From DATJPY01 sp035506135 (GTDB taxonomy: Bacteria > Myxococcota_A > UBA9160 > PR03): a stretch of 64,000 nt of DNA. Both the position numbers and the translations under genes were made by a program. This document shows positions 9,110 through 18,252 of the stretch, piece after piece; position 1 is the stretch's first letter, and each line of letters starts with the position of its first letter. Under the pieces are notes generated by a model that was given only the letters and a program-made list of their open reading frames with translations, did no database searches and was not told the origin of the DNA. Location: NCBI GenBank assembly GCA_035506135.1, contig DATJPY010000087.1, forward strand, positions 93,672-157,671, read 5' to 3'.

Positions 9110-10159
9110 CTACAGGAAGACCGGACGGATCGCGTTGGCGACCAGGCCGAGCACCAGGAGTCCACCGGCCAGGCGCGTCAGCAGGAAGGCCCAGGCCACG
9201 TACCAGAGCGGCCAGATCGGGAAGCTCGGAGGCGCTGCGGCGGGCCGCGGCTGCGCGAAGACCCGCAGCACGCGCACGAGACGAGGGACGGCCGCGAAGG
9301 CGGCGAGCGTCCAGACGCCGAGCGTCCCGGTCAGGACGAGCAGCGCCAACACCGCGAAGAAGGAGATGAGGAGCGCCTGCGCCACCCAGCGCGCCTGCGC
9401 CTCGCCGAGGATCACCGGCAGCGTGCGGATTCCCTTCGCCGTGTCCGCCTCGATCTTGTCGATGTGCTTGCCGAACAGCACGGTCGTGACGAGCAGCGCG
9501 TACGGCAGGCTCGCCGCCCACACCCAGGCGGGCGCGGTACCGGTCGTCACGAAGTAGGTCCCGGCGATCATCAAGGGGCCCCACACCAGGAAGACGCCCG
9601 GCTCGCCGAGCCCGCGGTGCTTCAGGCGGAGCGGAGGCGCCACGTAGAAGACGCTGATGAAGAGCCCGGAGAGCGCGAAGGCGACCACGGGCCATCCCCA
9701 CGCCCGCGCGAGGTGCACGAGGATCGCGAGATCGACCAGGTTGACGAGGGCGATCGCGAGCACGAGCCCGCGCCGCGAGATGAGTCCGGAGAGGATCGGG
9801 TGCGGCGCGTACTGGCCGCGGACGTAGCTCGCCGAGTCGACGCCGCCCTCGAGGTCGAACCAGTCGTTGATCATGTTGTTGGCGGCGTGGGCGAGGACCA
9901 GCCCGACCAGCGCCTCGGCGAAGAGACCCCAGTGCGCGGTGGCCGGGGTCGGCCCTGCGACCGCCAGCAGGCCGCCGATCAGCGCCGACGTGATCGTCAT
10001 CGGGAAGACGCTCGCGCGCGTGATCAGGAGCCAGCGCGAGACGCGGTCCATCTCGGCGCCGGGCGCGAGGTTCTGCGTGCGCAGCACGTCGGCCCAGTTG
10101 CGCCACGCGGGGCGCCGCGCGGGCGACTCTCGCGCGATGGTCTCGCTGGCCGACGCCAT
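9110..10159 (-). CDS. UbiA-family prenyltransferase
   Basis: UbiA enzymes are integral membrane prenyltransferases acting on aromatic or other acceptors. The 349-residue protein has the first Asp-rich motif NNMINDWFD and the second DKIEADTAKGIRT, both needed for Mg-diphosphate binding, among about eight or nine hydrophobic spans. An approximately 45-residue soluble leader precedes the first span. ATG 10159 was chosen; the open frame continues upstream but over the divergent acetyltransferase. A TAGGCT box lies 25 nt upstream. Acceptor unknown (quinone, heme or lipid); a Coq4 homologue elsewhere in the window suggests ubiquinone use. Confidence 0.88.
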   Translation of the reverse strand: MASASETIARESPARRPAWRNWADVLRTQNLAPGAEMDRVSRWLLITRASVFPMTITSALIGGLLAVAGPTPATAHWGLFAEALVGLVLAHAANNMINDWFDLEGGVDSASYVRGQYAPHPILSGLISRRGLVLAIALVNLVDLAILVHLARAWGWPVVAFALSGLFISVFYVAPPLRLKHRGLGEPGVFLVWGPLMIAGTYFVTTGTAPAWVWAASLPYALLVTTVLFGKHIDKIEADTAKGIRTLPVILGEAQARWVAQALLISFFAVLALLVLTGTLGVWTLAAFAAVPRLVRVLRVFAQPRPAAAPPSFPIWPLWYVAWAFLLTRLAGGLLVLGLVANAIRPVFL

Positions 10160-10184
10160 GGTCCCCTCCGACGGATTCGCCGCG

Positions 10185-10190
10185 AGCCTA
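10185..10190 (-). promoter_or_regulatory. Putative -10 box for the UbiA-CDF-methyltransferase-GFA operon
   Basis: On the minus strand this reads TAGGCT, 25 nt before the prenyltransferase ATG. It matches the recurrent hexamer described in the findings; no clear -35 is seen. Confidence 0.35.
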
Positions 10191-10244
10191 GCGGATCGCC
10201 CCGGGCTTGGGGACGCTACGAGCGGTCGAGCGATGGAGGAGCGA

Positions 10245-10883
10245 ATGGACGGTGGGCCGCTCTCCTTTCGCGAGGCCTCGCGAGCGGACGCGGACTGCGT
10301 CGCAGAGATCGTGGGTGGCGATCCGTCGCCGGAATCGATCGGTGTCTGCGGCGACCGCGAGCGGGCGCGCGCGTTCGGGATGGCGCTCGCACGAGCGAGC
10401 CTGCTCGAGGGTGAGGTACGCACGACCGTCGTCGAGCTCGAGGGCCGGCCCGTCGCCGTCCTGCAGACGACGGACGGGGTCGGCGACGTCCGCATCACCC
10501 GGTCGACCGCGGCGATCGCACTGCGCGTCTTCGGCCTGCTCGGCGTGCCGGGCCTGCTGTTTCGGGCGCGGGCTCGCGCGCGCGTCGCGATCCGACCTCC
10601 TCGCGATGCGCTCCACATCCACGAGCTGCACGTGGCCCGCGATCTGCGCGGGCGCGGCATCGGACGCGACGTGCTTCGCTACGCCGAGGCGCAGGCGCGC
10701 GCGCGCAGGCGCCCGCAGCTCTCGCTCACGACGACGACCGACAATCCCGCGCGCCGGCTCTACGAGCGCGCGGGGTTCCGCGTCGTCGAGACCCGCACCG
10801 ACCCGGTCTACCGCCGCCTCACGGGAATCGACGGCCGACATCTGATGATCAAGGCGCTCGAGGCGATCGCGCCCGGGCCCTAG
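10245..10883 (+). CDS. GNAT family N-acetyltransferase
   Basis: This 212-residue protein ends in a GNAT acetyl-CoA domain. HIHELHVARDLRGRGIGRDVL gives the R/Q-x-x-G-x-G/A loop, and DNPARRLYERAGFRVVE is the typical C-terminal part. The N-terminal half carries the remaining strands. ATG 10245 has GGAGGA 4 nt upstream; the in-frame ATG at 10233 is an alternative. It is divergent from the UbiA gene. Substrate unknown. Confidence 0.85.
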   Translation: MDGGPLSFREASRADADCVAEIVGGDPSPESIGVCGDRERARAFGMALARASLLEGEVRTTVVELEGRPVAVLQTTDGVGDVRITRSTAAIALRVFGLLGVPGLLFRARARARVAIRPPRDALHIHELHVARDLRGRGIGRDVLRYAEAQARARRRPQLSLTTTTDNPARRLYERAGFRVVETRTDPVYRRLTGIDGRHLMIKALEAIAPGP

Positions 10884-10940
10884 GGTCGCCGCGACGACGC
10901 GCCGCGCCCCCTCCGCTATCTGTTCTGCAGGAGCCGGCGG

Positions 10941-12455
10941 ATGAAGGGCGAGCGACCGCGGGTCGAGACGCGCAGCGGGGTGGTCGAGGGGCGGCCGGAG
11001 TCGGACCTCGCGGTCTACCGCGGCGTCCCGTACGCGCGCGCGCCGATCGGGCCGCTGCGCTGGCGGCCGCCCGAGCGCGAAGCGCCCTGGCCCGGGGTCC
11101 GCGACGCGGGCCGCTTTGCCGCGATGGCGCCGCAGCGGCCCGGCGTGATGATGCGGATGCTCGGAATGGACGGCGCGGCGAGCGACGAGGACTGCCTCGC
11201 GCTCAACGTGTGGGCGCCGCGCGCATCGACCGGCCGACTCCGTCCGGTGTTGATGTGGCTGCACGGCGGGGGATTCACCGCCGGGGCCGGATCGCTGCCG
11301 GTCTACGACGGGCAGCACCTCGCCCGGCGCGGCGACGCCGTGGTCGTCACCGTCAACTACCGCCTCGGCGCGCTCGGCTTCCTCGCCCTTCCGGAGCCGT
11401 CGATCGCCGCCAATGCGGGCCTCCTCGACCAGATCGCCGCGCTCGGCTGGGTGCGCGAGCACGCCGAGCGCTTCGGCGGCGACCCCGACAACGTGACGGT
11501 GTTCGGCGAGTCGGCGGGGGCGATGTCGATCGGCGCCCTGCTCGGGGCGCCCGCCGCGAGGGGCCTCTTCCAGCGCGCGATCCTGCAGAGCGGCGCCGCG
11601 CACAACGCGTCGCCGCTCGCCGGGGGACGGCGGGTCGGCGAGGCCTTTCGCGCCGCGGCGGGCGCTGCGTCGCCCGAGGAGCTGCGCGCGATGCCGGTCG
11701 ATGCCGTGCTCGACGCCCAGCAGCGCGTGGTCGATGACCGCTGGCGCAGCGTGGGGGGGCTCGCCTTCCAGCCGGTCGTCGAGGGGGACGCGATCCCGCG
11801 CCCGCCACTCGCGGCCGTCGCCGACGGCGCCACCCGCGACGTCGAGCTTCTCGTCGGCACCAACCGGGACGAGTGGAACCTGTTCGCGCTACCCGACGCG
11901 AAGCTGCGAGGTCTCGACGAGGCCGCCCTGCTGCGGCGCCTGCTGCGCGATCCGCCGGCCGCGGGCGACGGCGAGGAGAGCGAGGGTGTCGCACGGCGGG
12001 CGATCGAGGTCTACCGCGCGGCGCGCGCGGGCCGCGGAGAAGGCGTCGCGCCGCGCGATCTCTGGCTCGCGATGCAGAGTGACCGCGTCTTCCGCATTCC
12101 CGCGATCCGGCTCGCCGAGCGGCAGCAGCGCCATCAGCCGCGCGTCTACAGCTACCTGTTCTCGTGGCCGTCGCCCGCGCTCGGCGGAGCGCTCGGGGCA
12201 TGCCACGGCCTCGAGGTGCCCTTCGCGTTCGGGACGACCGGTGGGGCGACTGCGCAGCTCGTCGGGCAGGGGCCGGAGGTGGAGCGGCTCGCGCTGCGGA
12301 TGCAGGATGCGTGGCTCGCGTTCGCGCGCTCAGGCGATCCGGGCTGGCCGGCCTACGAGCCCTCGAAGCGATCGACGATGGTGCTCGGCCGCGAGTGCGC
12401 GCTCGAGGCCGATCCGATGGGCGAGGAGCGGCGCTTCTGGGAGGGCCGTCTCTAG
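10941..12455 (+). CDS. Type B carboxylesterase
   Basis: The 504-residue protein is an alpha/beta hydrolase of the carboxylesterase/para-nitrobenzyl esterase family. It shows YRGVPYARAPIGPLRW, DCLALNVW, the oxyanion loop LHGGGF (108-112) and nucleophile Ser191 in GESAG. A late His in ACHGLEVPFAF completes the catalytic set. No signal peptide is apparent, so it is probably cytoplasmic. It follows the acetyltransferase by 57 bp. The TAG stop overlaps the convergent kinase stop as CTAG. Confidence 0.92.
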   Translation: MKGERPRVETRSGVVEGRPESDLAVYRGVPYARAPIGPLRWRPPEREAPWPGVRDAGRFAAMAPQRPGVMMRMLGMDGAASDEDCLALNVWAPRASTGRLRPVLMWLHGGGFTAGAGSLPVYDGQHLARRGDAVVVTVNYRLGALGFLALPEPSIAANAGLLDQIAALGWVREHAERFGGDPDNVTVFGESAGAMSIGALLGAPAARGLFQRAILQSGAAHNASPLAGGRRVGEAFRAAAGAASPEELRAMPVDAVLDAQQRVVDDRWRSVGGLAFQPVVEGDAIPRPPLAAVADGATRDVELLVGTNRDEWNLFALPDAKLRGLDEAALLRRLLRDPPAAGDGEESEGVARRAIEVYRAARAGRGEGVAPRDLWLAMQSDRVFRIPAIRLAERQQRHQPRVYSYLFSWPSPALGGALGACHGLEVPFAFGTTGGATAQLVGQGPEVERLALRMQDAWLAFARSGDPGWPAYEPSKRSTMVLGRECALEADPMGEERRFWEGRL

Positions 12456-13903
12456 GCGCCGCGCGCCTCGGCCACCGGGAGCCACACGGTGACCTCCGTG
12501 CCGCCGTCGTCGCTGGCGACGGCGATCTCGCCGCCGTGGCTCGACACGATCTGGTGCGTGACCGCGAAGCCCAGATGCGACGCGCTCTCGGCGCCGGCCG
12601 CGAGCGACGAGAACGGGTCGAACAGACCCGCGAGCAGCGCGCGCGGGATCGCCGGCCCTTCGTCGCGAACGCGAAGCCGCACCCGGCCTCCCTCGCAGCG
12701 CGTGGAGACGCGTACCTCGTGATCGCCCGCCGTGTCGGGCGCCGCGCGCACGCCGTTCAGGAGCAGATGGAGCGCCACGTGTGCGAGCAGGCCCGGGTTG
12801 CCCGTCACGCCGGGCACCGGCTCCAGCTCCTCGACGAGGCGCGCGCGGTAGCGCGCCTCCGCGCGCACCACGGGAAGCACGGAGCGCACGACCTGGCTGA
12901 GGTCGACGGCGCCGAGCTCGGCGTCGCCGCCGCGCGCCAGGCGCAGCAGCTCGGCGACGGTGCCGCGCAGCCGCGCCAGCCCGTCGCGGCACTCGCCCAG
13001 GATCTCGGGGACGTCCGCGCGGTCGCGCGGATCGCGCCAGCTCTCCTCGACCCGGTTCAGGCTCGACGAGACGAAGGCCATCGGATCGTTCAGCTCGTGG
13101 GCGACCCCCGCCGCCAGCGTGCCGAGCGTCGCCAGCCGCTCGCCGTGGATCAGCAACACCTCCTTGCGTCGGAGCTCGGCGCTCCGCTCCTCGACGAACT
13201 CGTGGAGGTGCGTGGCCAGGCGCTCCGACTGCTGCATCGAGCGCACGAAGCCGCGGATCAGCACGGCGGAGATCCCGGTGATCATCGCGAGGTAGCCGAA
13301 CGGCAGGAGCTCGGGGCCTGAGAGCCAGCGCGAGCCGCGCGCCGCGTCGTGGAGCAGCGACGCCGCGAAGACGACGTAGGCCAGGAAGACCGCGCGCGCG
13401 TCCGGCCGCTTCCGACAGGCCAACGCGAGCTCGACCCCGACGTAGCCGACGAAGAACACGAAGATCGCGAGAACCGCCTGGCCGAAGGCCGTCAAGCCCG
13501 GCTCGGGCACCGCCGGCCCTCCCAGCACGACCTGTCGCACCGCGCCGTCGCGCGCGAAGACGACGTCGCTGACGAGGCCCGCGAGCACGGCGCCGCAGAG
13601 CGCCCATACCGCCGCCTCGACGCGGGGGCGCTGCAGCTCGAGGAAGGCAAGCGTCCAGCGCACGAAGCCGATGGCGAGCGCGCAGCCCGCGCCCATCTGC
13701 ACCCGCTGCCAGACGCGCGCCTCCGCGAAGCTCCCGGCGTGCCCCCGCCCGATCACCGCCGTGGCGATGGCCGCGGCGGAGACCGCGGCGACGGCCAGCC
13801 AGAGGTGCAGCGCCTCGCGCCGCCGCTGCAGGTAGATCCAGCCGTGCAACAACCCGGTGTAGAGGGGGACCACCGCGGTGGCGAGCAGGAGGGCGCACTC
13901 CAT
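12452..13903 (-). CDS. Membrane histidine kinase with degenerate ATP-binding domain
   Basis: This 483-residue protein has an N-terminal region of about seven hydrophobic spans (1-220), a short coiled coil, and a DHp helix with the H-box GVAHELNDP (His269). The CA domain is eroded: the N-box is LHLLLNG, the G1 box reads RDEGPAIP in place of DxGxG, and the glycine-rich G2 loop (GTGLGL in its neighbour) is replaced by SASHLGF. It may therefore bind ATP poorly and act only as a partner. It lies 33 bp downstream of its paralogue, probably in one operon. No response regulator is encoded in the window. Confidence 0.85.
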   Translation of the reverse strand: MECALLLATAVVPLYTGLLHGWIYLQRRREALHLWLAVAAVSAAAIATAVIGRGHAGSFAEARVWQRVQMGAGCALAIGFVRWTLAFLELQRPRVEAAVWALCGAVLAGLVSDVVFARDGAVRQVVLGGPAVPEPGLTAFGQAVLAIFVFFVGYVGVELALACRKRPDARAVFLAYVVFAASLLHDAARGSRWLSGPELLPFGYLAMITGISAVLIRGFVRSMQQSERLATHLHEFVEERSAELRRKEVLLIHGERLATLGTLAAGVAHELNDPMAFVSSSLNRVEESWRDPRDRADVPEILGECRDGLARLRGTVAELLRLARGGDAELGAVDLSQVVRSVLPVVRAEARYRARLVEELEPVPGVTGNPGLLAHVALHLLLNGVRAAPDTAGDHEVRVSTRCEGGRVRLRVRDEGPAIPRALLAGLFDPFSSLAAGAESASHLGFAVTHQIVSSHGGEIAVASDDGGTEVTVWLPVAEARGA

Positions 13904-13936
13904 CGGACGGCAGATCGGAGAGGCGGAGGGGGCCCT

Positions 13937-15439
13937 TTAGGCGGCGGCCGGGGTCTCCGGGCTGGCCGCGCCCAGCCCGGCCGTCGGGAGCCACACCGTG
14001 ATCGCCGTGCCCGCCGGCCCGCTCTCGGCGCGGATCTCGCCACCGTGACGGTTGACGATCAGGCGCACCAGGGCGAGCCCGAGCCCGGTGCCGACGCCGA
14101 TCGGCTTGGTGGTGAAGGAGGGCTCGAACACGCGCCCCAGCACTTCGGCCGGGATGCCCGGCCCATTGTCGCGGACCACGAGCTCCGCGCCGCCGCGCGC
14201 CAGCCGCGTGCAGACGTCGATGCGCGGCTCGCTCTCCGCCTCGCGCCGCGGCCCGCTGCTCGCGTGGATCGCGTTCAGCACGAGGTTGAGCGCCACCTGT
14301 CCCACCAGGCGCGGGCTGCCGCGCACGACGAGCGGCGCGTCGAGCTCGGTCGCGAGCCGGATCCGCGCGGCGGCCTCGCGCTCGACCATCGGCACGACCG
14401 AGCGCACGACCTCGGAGAGGTCGAAGGCGCTCTGCTCACTCGCGCCGTCGCGCGCCATGCGCAGCAGGTCGGTCGCGATCGCGCTCACGCGCGCCAGCCC
14501 CTCGCGGCACTCGCCGAGCAGCTCCTGCAGCTCGGCGGGATCCTGCTCCTCGCGCCACAGCGCCTCGAGCTGGTTCAGGTTGGCGTTGACGTAGGCGAGC
14601 GGGTTGTTGATCTCGTGCGCGACGCCGGCCGCCAGCATCCCGATCGCCGCCAACGGCTCGCCGCGCGCAAGCTGGAGGTCGACGGCTCGCAGCGCGTCCG
14701 CGCGCTCGAGCACCAGATCCTTCAGCCGGGCGCCGAGGCGCTCCGACTCCTCGGTCGCGAGCACGAAGTCGCGGAGCAGGATCGACGAGATTCCGAGCAC
14801 CAGCGCGAGGTAGCCGCCCGTCGGCATGAGGTAGGGTGAGCCCCACACGCCGAGCCCGACGGCGCTGTCGTTGAGCGCCGCCACGAAGTAGAAGCCGAGC
14901 GCGACCAGGAGCGACGACGCCCCGCGCTCCCCGCGCCGGTGCGCACCCACGCAGAAGACGACCGGCGCGAAGAAGTAGCCGAGCGACACCGCGAGGAGGA
15001 CGTCGGTGAGGTGCGTGAGCCGGAGCTGCAGGAACGCGACGCCGAGCCCGGAGATCCGCAGGGGCGGCTGGTCGACTTCGAACAGCCATGCGGGGGCGAA
15101 CAGGACGAGCGCCGCGATGCCCGCGAAGAACGCGTCGGCGGAGCGCAGGAAGCGCTCCGCCGAGACGTGGAAGCGGATGGCGGTGAAGCGCAGCAGACCG
15201 ACCGTGAGGGCGGGCGCGCCGAGCACCTGGAGTCGCTGCGCCCGCAGCGCGTCGGCGGCGCTGCGGCCGATGTACATCTGGGCCGTGCCGAAGCAGATCA
15301 GGGCGACACCGGCGGCCGTGACCGCGACCCACAGGTGGTCGCGCGAGGCCCGGTGCTGGACGAACACCCAGCCGTGGAAGAGCGCCGCGTAGACGCTCAC
15401 CACCGCCGCCGCGCTCGCCAGCAGGACCTCGACCGCCAT
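13937..15439 (-). CDS. Membrane histidine kinase (paralogue, intact catalytic core)
   Basis: This 500-residue sensor kinase has the same layout as its downstream neighbour: several N-terminal membrane spans (1-225), a coiled-coil linker, and the H-box AGVAHEINNP with His275. All ATP-binding boxes are intact: N-box LNLVLNAIHA, G1 RDNGPGIP, F-box FEPSFTTK and G2 GTGLGLALV. ATG 15439 is preferred to an upstream ATG at 15556, which would overlap the divergent gene and adds basic low-complexity residues. The signal sensed by the membrane domain is unknown, and no cognate regulator is adjacent. Confidence 0.92.
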   Translation of the reverse strand: MAVEVLLASAAAVVSVYAALFHGWVFVQHRASRDHLWVAVTAAGVALICFGTAQMYIGRSAADALRAQRLQVLGAPALTVGLLRFTAIRFHVSAERFLRSADAFFAGIAALVLFAPAWLFEVDQPPLRISGLGVAFLQLRLTHLTDVLLAVSLGYFFAPVVFCVGAHRRGERGASSLLVALGFYFVAALNDSAVGLGVWGSPYLMPTGGYLALVLGISSILLRDFVLATEESERLGARLKDLVLERADALRAVDLQLARGEPLAAIGMLAAGVAHEINNPLAYVNANLNQLEALWREEQDPAELQELLGECREGLARVSAIATDLLRMARDGASEQSAFDLSEVVRSVVPMVEREAAARIRLATELDAPLVVRGSPRLVGQVALNLVLNAIHASSGPRREAESEPRIDVCTRLARGGAELVVRDNGPGIPAEVLGRVFEPSFTTKPIGVGTGLGLALVRLIVNRHGGEIRAESGPAGTAITVWLPTAGLGAASPETPAAA

Positions 15440-15536
15440 GCCGACCGGTTCGGCCCTCCCGCCGCCGCTCTTGATCCCGGACCCGCGGGCGTTGACGCCG
15501 GGCGCCTTGCGGCCGAGACCCGCGCGACGCGCACGG

Positions 15537-15542
15537 TATGAT
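15537..15542 (+). promoter_or_regulatory. Putative -10 box, leaderless promoter
   Basis: TATGAT ends only 6 nt before the ATG at 15549. The expected transcription start would therefore fall at or next to the start codon. No good -35 is visible at the standard spacing. Confidence 0.4.
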
Positions 15543-15548
15543 CGAGGC

Positions 15549-16211
15549 ATGGGCACCGGGATCCTCCTCGCGGCGCTGGCGATCGGGGCCGCGGCCTGGG
15601 CGGCGGCGCGGGTCCTCGGCGGCTACCCGCCGCGCGATCCTTCGCTGCGCGCGTTCTCGCCCCGCGAGGCGGCCTTCGTGACCGCCGCCGCGGATGCCGC
15701 CTTCCCGCCGGGAGGCGCGATCCCGCTCTCGGGAAGCGAGGCCGGCATCCCGCGGCACCTCGATCTCTACCTGGCCGGGCAGGGCCCTCGGAACCGGCTC
15801 CTGCTGCGCCTCCTGCTCGCGTTCTTCGAGCATGCGACGCTGCTCTTCCCCGCTCCGGGCGTCACGGGTTTCCGGCGCTTCAGCGCGCTCTCGCCCGCCC
15901 AGCGCGTGTCCGTCCTCGACGCCTGGAGCCAGAGCTCCCTGCGCGTTCGGCGCATCGTGTTCACGAGCCTCCGGACGATCTTGACGATGGGCTACTTCGA
16001 CAGCCCCGCCGTGCTGCGCGCCACCGGTCTCGCGCCGCTCGCGATCGAGACGCCCGTGGTCGAGGCGGATCTCCTCTATCCGCGCATCGGGTGCGCCCGC
16101 GACACGATCCGCTGGCGACCCGAGGACCTCGGCCGCCCCGTGCCGCGGGCGCCGCTCGACCCGCACGGCCCGCTGCATCCCGCCTACGCGGCCGGAGGAG
16201 CCCCGCGGTGA
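15549..16211 (+). CDS. Gluconate 2-dehydrogenase subunit 3-like small subunit
   Basis: This 220-residue protein begins with a hydrophobic helix (about 3-22) that could be a membrane anchor or export signal. The SPREAAFVTAAADAAFPPGG segment resembles the subunit 3 family that partners FAD-dependent GMC dehydrogenases. The remainder is helical (FFEHATLLF, LDAWSQSS). Its stop overlaps the GMC gene start (GTGA), strongly supporting a two-subunit complex. It starts 109 bp from the divergent kinase start. No cofactor motif is present, so the role is structural or export-related by inference. Confidence 0.75.
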   Translation: MGTGILLAALAIGAAAWAAARVLGGYPPRDPSLRAFSPREAAFVTAAADAAFPPGGAIPLSGSEAGIPRHLDLYLAGQGPRNRLLLRLLLAFFEHATLLFPAPGVTGFRRFSALSPAQRVSVLDAWSQSSLRVRRIVFTSLRTILTMGYFDSPAVLRATGLAPLAIETPVVEADLLYPRIGCARDTIRWRPEDLGRPVPRAPLDPHGPLHPAYAAGGAPR

Positions 16212-17749
16212 CGGAGCCGAGCACCGTCGCAGGCGAGCTCCGCGTCTTCGCCGACTACGGGCGCGACTTCCGCGAGCAGGCCGACGTCGTGGTGGTGGGC
16301 TCGGGGCCGTGCGGCGCCGTCGCCGCCTACGAGCTCGCGGCCGCGGGCAAGCGCGTGGTGCTGCTCGAGGAGGGGCCGCCGTTCACGCCCGACGACTTTC
16401 GCATCGATGGCGCGATCTCGATGTCGCGCACCATGCGCGAGGGGGGCCTGCGCTTCACGTCGGGCTACGTGATGCCCACCATGCAGGCCATCGCGCTCGG
16501 CGGCGGCTCGCTCGTGAACTCGGCCATCTGCGGGCGCTGCCCGGAGTTCCGCTTCGACGAGTGGGCATCGGCCGCCGATCTCGAGCACACCCGCCGCAGG
16601 GATCTCGAGCCGCACTACGACGCGGTGGCGGAGTTCCTCGGCATCGCGCCCACTCCCGACGATGTCCAAGGCCGCCGCAACCTGCTCTTCCGCGACGGAT
16701 GCAAGGCGCTCGGCTACAGCAGCGAGCCGACGCCGCGCAACGTGGTCGGCTGTCGCGGCAGCGGCGAGTGCTTCACGGGCTGCCGCGTGCGGGCGAAGCA
16801 GTCGATGGATCTCGCCTACGTGCCGGCGGCGCTGCGGCATGGAGCGCGCGTGCTCACCTCGGTGCAGGTCCAGGAGATCCAGGTCTCGGGGCGGCGAGCG
16901 ACCGGCGTCGCCGGGGTGGTGGTCGCGCCCTTCTCCGGCTCGCCCGGCGCGCGCTTCGTCGTCGAGGCCAAGGCGGTGGTGCTGGCGGCGGGAGCGCTCG
17001 CCACGCCGATCCTGCTCCGGCGCAGCGGCGACCTCGCCAATCGCTCGCGGCAGGCGGGCGAGAATCTCCAGTTCCACCCGGGCACCTCGGTGCTGGGCGT
17101 CTTTCCGGAGCCCGTCGAGCCTGTCTTCGGCGCCACTCAGGGCTATCAGTCGCTCCATTTCCTGCGCGAGGGCTTCAAGCTCGAGACGCTGTGGGCGCCG
17201 CCCGGGGTGCTCGCCGTGCGGATGCCGGGCTTCGGACACGAGTTCAAGCGGCACCTGCTCGACATCCGGCACGCAGCCGTGTGGGACGCGATCGCGAGCT
17301 GCCGCGCCTCGCGCGGGCGCGTGCGCGAGCGCGGCCGGACGCTGCAGCCCGCGATGACCTGGCGCTTCGATCCCGCCGATGCGGCGATCCTCGGCCGCGC
17401 CGTCTGGATGCTGGCCGAGATCTTCTTCGCCGCCGGGGCTCGCAAGATCCTCCCCGGCGTGGCGGGTCTGCCCGACGAGCTGCACTCGCTGGAGGAGGCC
17501 GAGGTGCTGCGCCGAAAGGTGCCCGGTGCCGAGGATCTGGTCTGCGCCTCGACCCACGTCTTCGGGACCACCCGCATGCACGGCGACCCGCGCCGGGGCG
17601 TGGTCGGCGAGGACCTGCGCGCGCACGACCTAGACAACCTCTACGTGGTCGACACCGGCGTGTTTCCGATGAGCCCTGCGGTGAACCCGATGTTCACCGG
17701 CATGGCGCTGGCCCACCGCGCGGCACGGACGCTGACCGATCGGATCTGA
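16208..17749 (+). CDS. GMC family FAD-dependent oxidoreductase (large subunit)
   Basis: The 513-residue enzyme has the Rossmann FAD motif VVVVGSGPCGAVAAYELA followed by LLEEG. ALGGGSLVNSAICGR is the FAD-contacting region, and a cysteine-bearing GSGECFTGCRVRAKQSMD segment is frequent in steroid/long-chain alcohol oxidoreductase relatives. The GMC C-terminal domain holds HVFGTTRMHGDP, DLDNLYVVDTGVFP and AVNPMFTGMALA. The GTG start at 16208 overlaps the small subunit by 4 bp. A substrate such as a long-chain alcohol, sterol or sugar cannot be chosen from sequence alone. Confidence 0.9.
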   Translation: MTEPSTVAGELRVFADYGRDFREQADVVVVGSGPCGAVAAYELAAAGKRVVLLEEGPPFTPDDFRIDGAISMSRTMREGGLRFTSGYVMPTMQAIALGGGSLVNSAICGRCPEFRFDEWASAADLEHTRRRDLEPHYDAVAEFLGIAPTPDDVQGRRNLLFRDGCKALGYSSEPTPRNVVGCRGSGECFTGCRVRAKQSMDLAYVPAALRHGARVLTSVQVQEIQVSGRRATGVAGVVVAPFSGSPGARFVVEAKAVVLAAGALATPILLRRSGDLANRSRQAGENLQFHPGTSVLGVFPEPVEPVFGATQGYQSLHFLREGFKLETLWAPPGVLAVRMPGFGHEFKRHLLDIRHAAVWDAIASCRASRGRVRERGRTLQPAMTWRFDPADAAILGRAVWMLAEIFFAAGARKILPGVAGLPDELHSLEEAEVLRRKVPGAEDLVCASTHVFGTTRMHGDPRRGVVGEDLRAHDLDNLYVVDTGVFPMSPAVNPMFTGMALAHRAARTLTDRI

Positions 17750-17857
17750 GAGGGGGGCGCCGAGGCCCTCCCCAGGGGATCCGCCGCCTCGGGCTTCATC
17801 TCCGGCCCGGTTCCGCCGATAGCACGTGAGCGTCTCTCCCGGACCGCGAGGGCGACC

Positions 17858-18193
17858 ATGCGACGTCTCGTGCTCTGTGCCGCCGTGCTGCTCGCGCTCG
17901 CGCCGCTCGCGGCTCGCGCGGACGACCCGCCGGTCAGCCCGCGCCTGCCCCACACCGAATGCCAGCGCCTGACCCGCCAGATCGCCCACTTCGCCGACGT
18001 CGCCGACCTCGCGCGCGAGCGCGGCGACCAGCCGTGGGAGAACGTCACGCTCGATCACATCGCCCGCCTCTCCGAGCGCCGCTGGGAGCTGTGTCCGGAG
18101 TACCACGGCATGAGCTACGGCGAGCAGCTGCGCCAGCTCCTGAAGACGGCCGCGAAGATCGCGCTCAAGCTCTACACGATGGGCCTGATCTGA
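17858..18193 (+). CDS. Small secreted protein, function unknown
   Basis: This 111-residue protein starts with a clear signal peptide (MRRLVLCAAVLLALAPLAARA, cleavage near residue 21). The mature part is short and helical, with two cysteines (in TECQRL and ELCPEY) that could pair in the periplasm. A GAGG sequence precedes the ATG. The 108 bp upstream show no obvious terminator hairpin after the GMC gene. I do not recognise the family. Confidence 0.7.
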   Translation: MRRLVLCAAVLLALAPLAARADDPPVSPRLPHTECQRLTRQIAHFADVADLARERGDQPWENVTLDHIARLSERRWELCPEYHGMSYGEQLRQLLKTAAKIALKLYTMGLI

Positions 18194-18252
18194 TCGCGCC
18201 AGCCCCGGGGACCCGGGGTATCATGCGGCCTCGCTCGAGGAGGCCCGGCCCC

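Noticed and set aside
17750..17857. Terminator or small RNA between the GMC and small secreted genes
   Set aside because: The region is GC-rich but I could not draw a stable hairpin followed by T residues.
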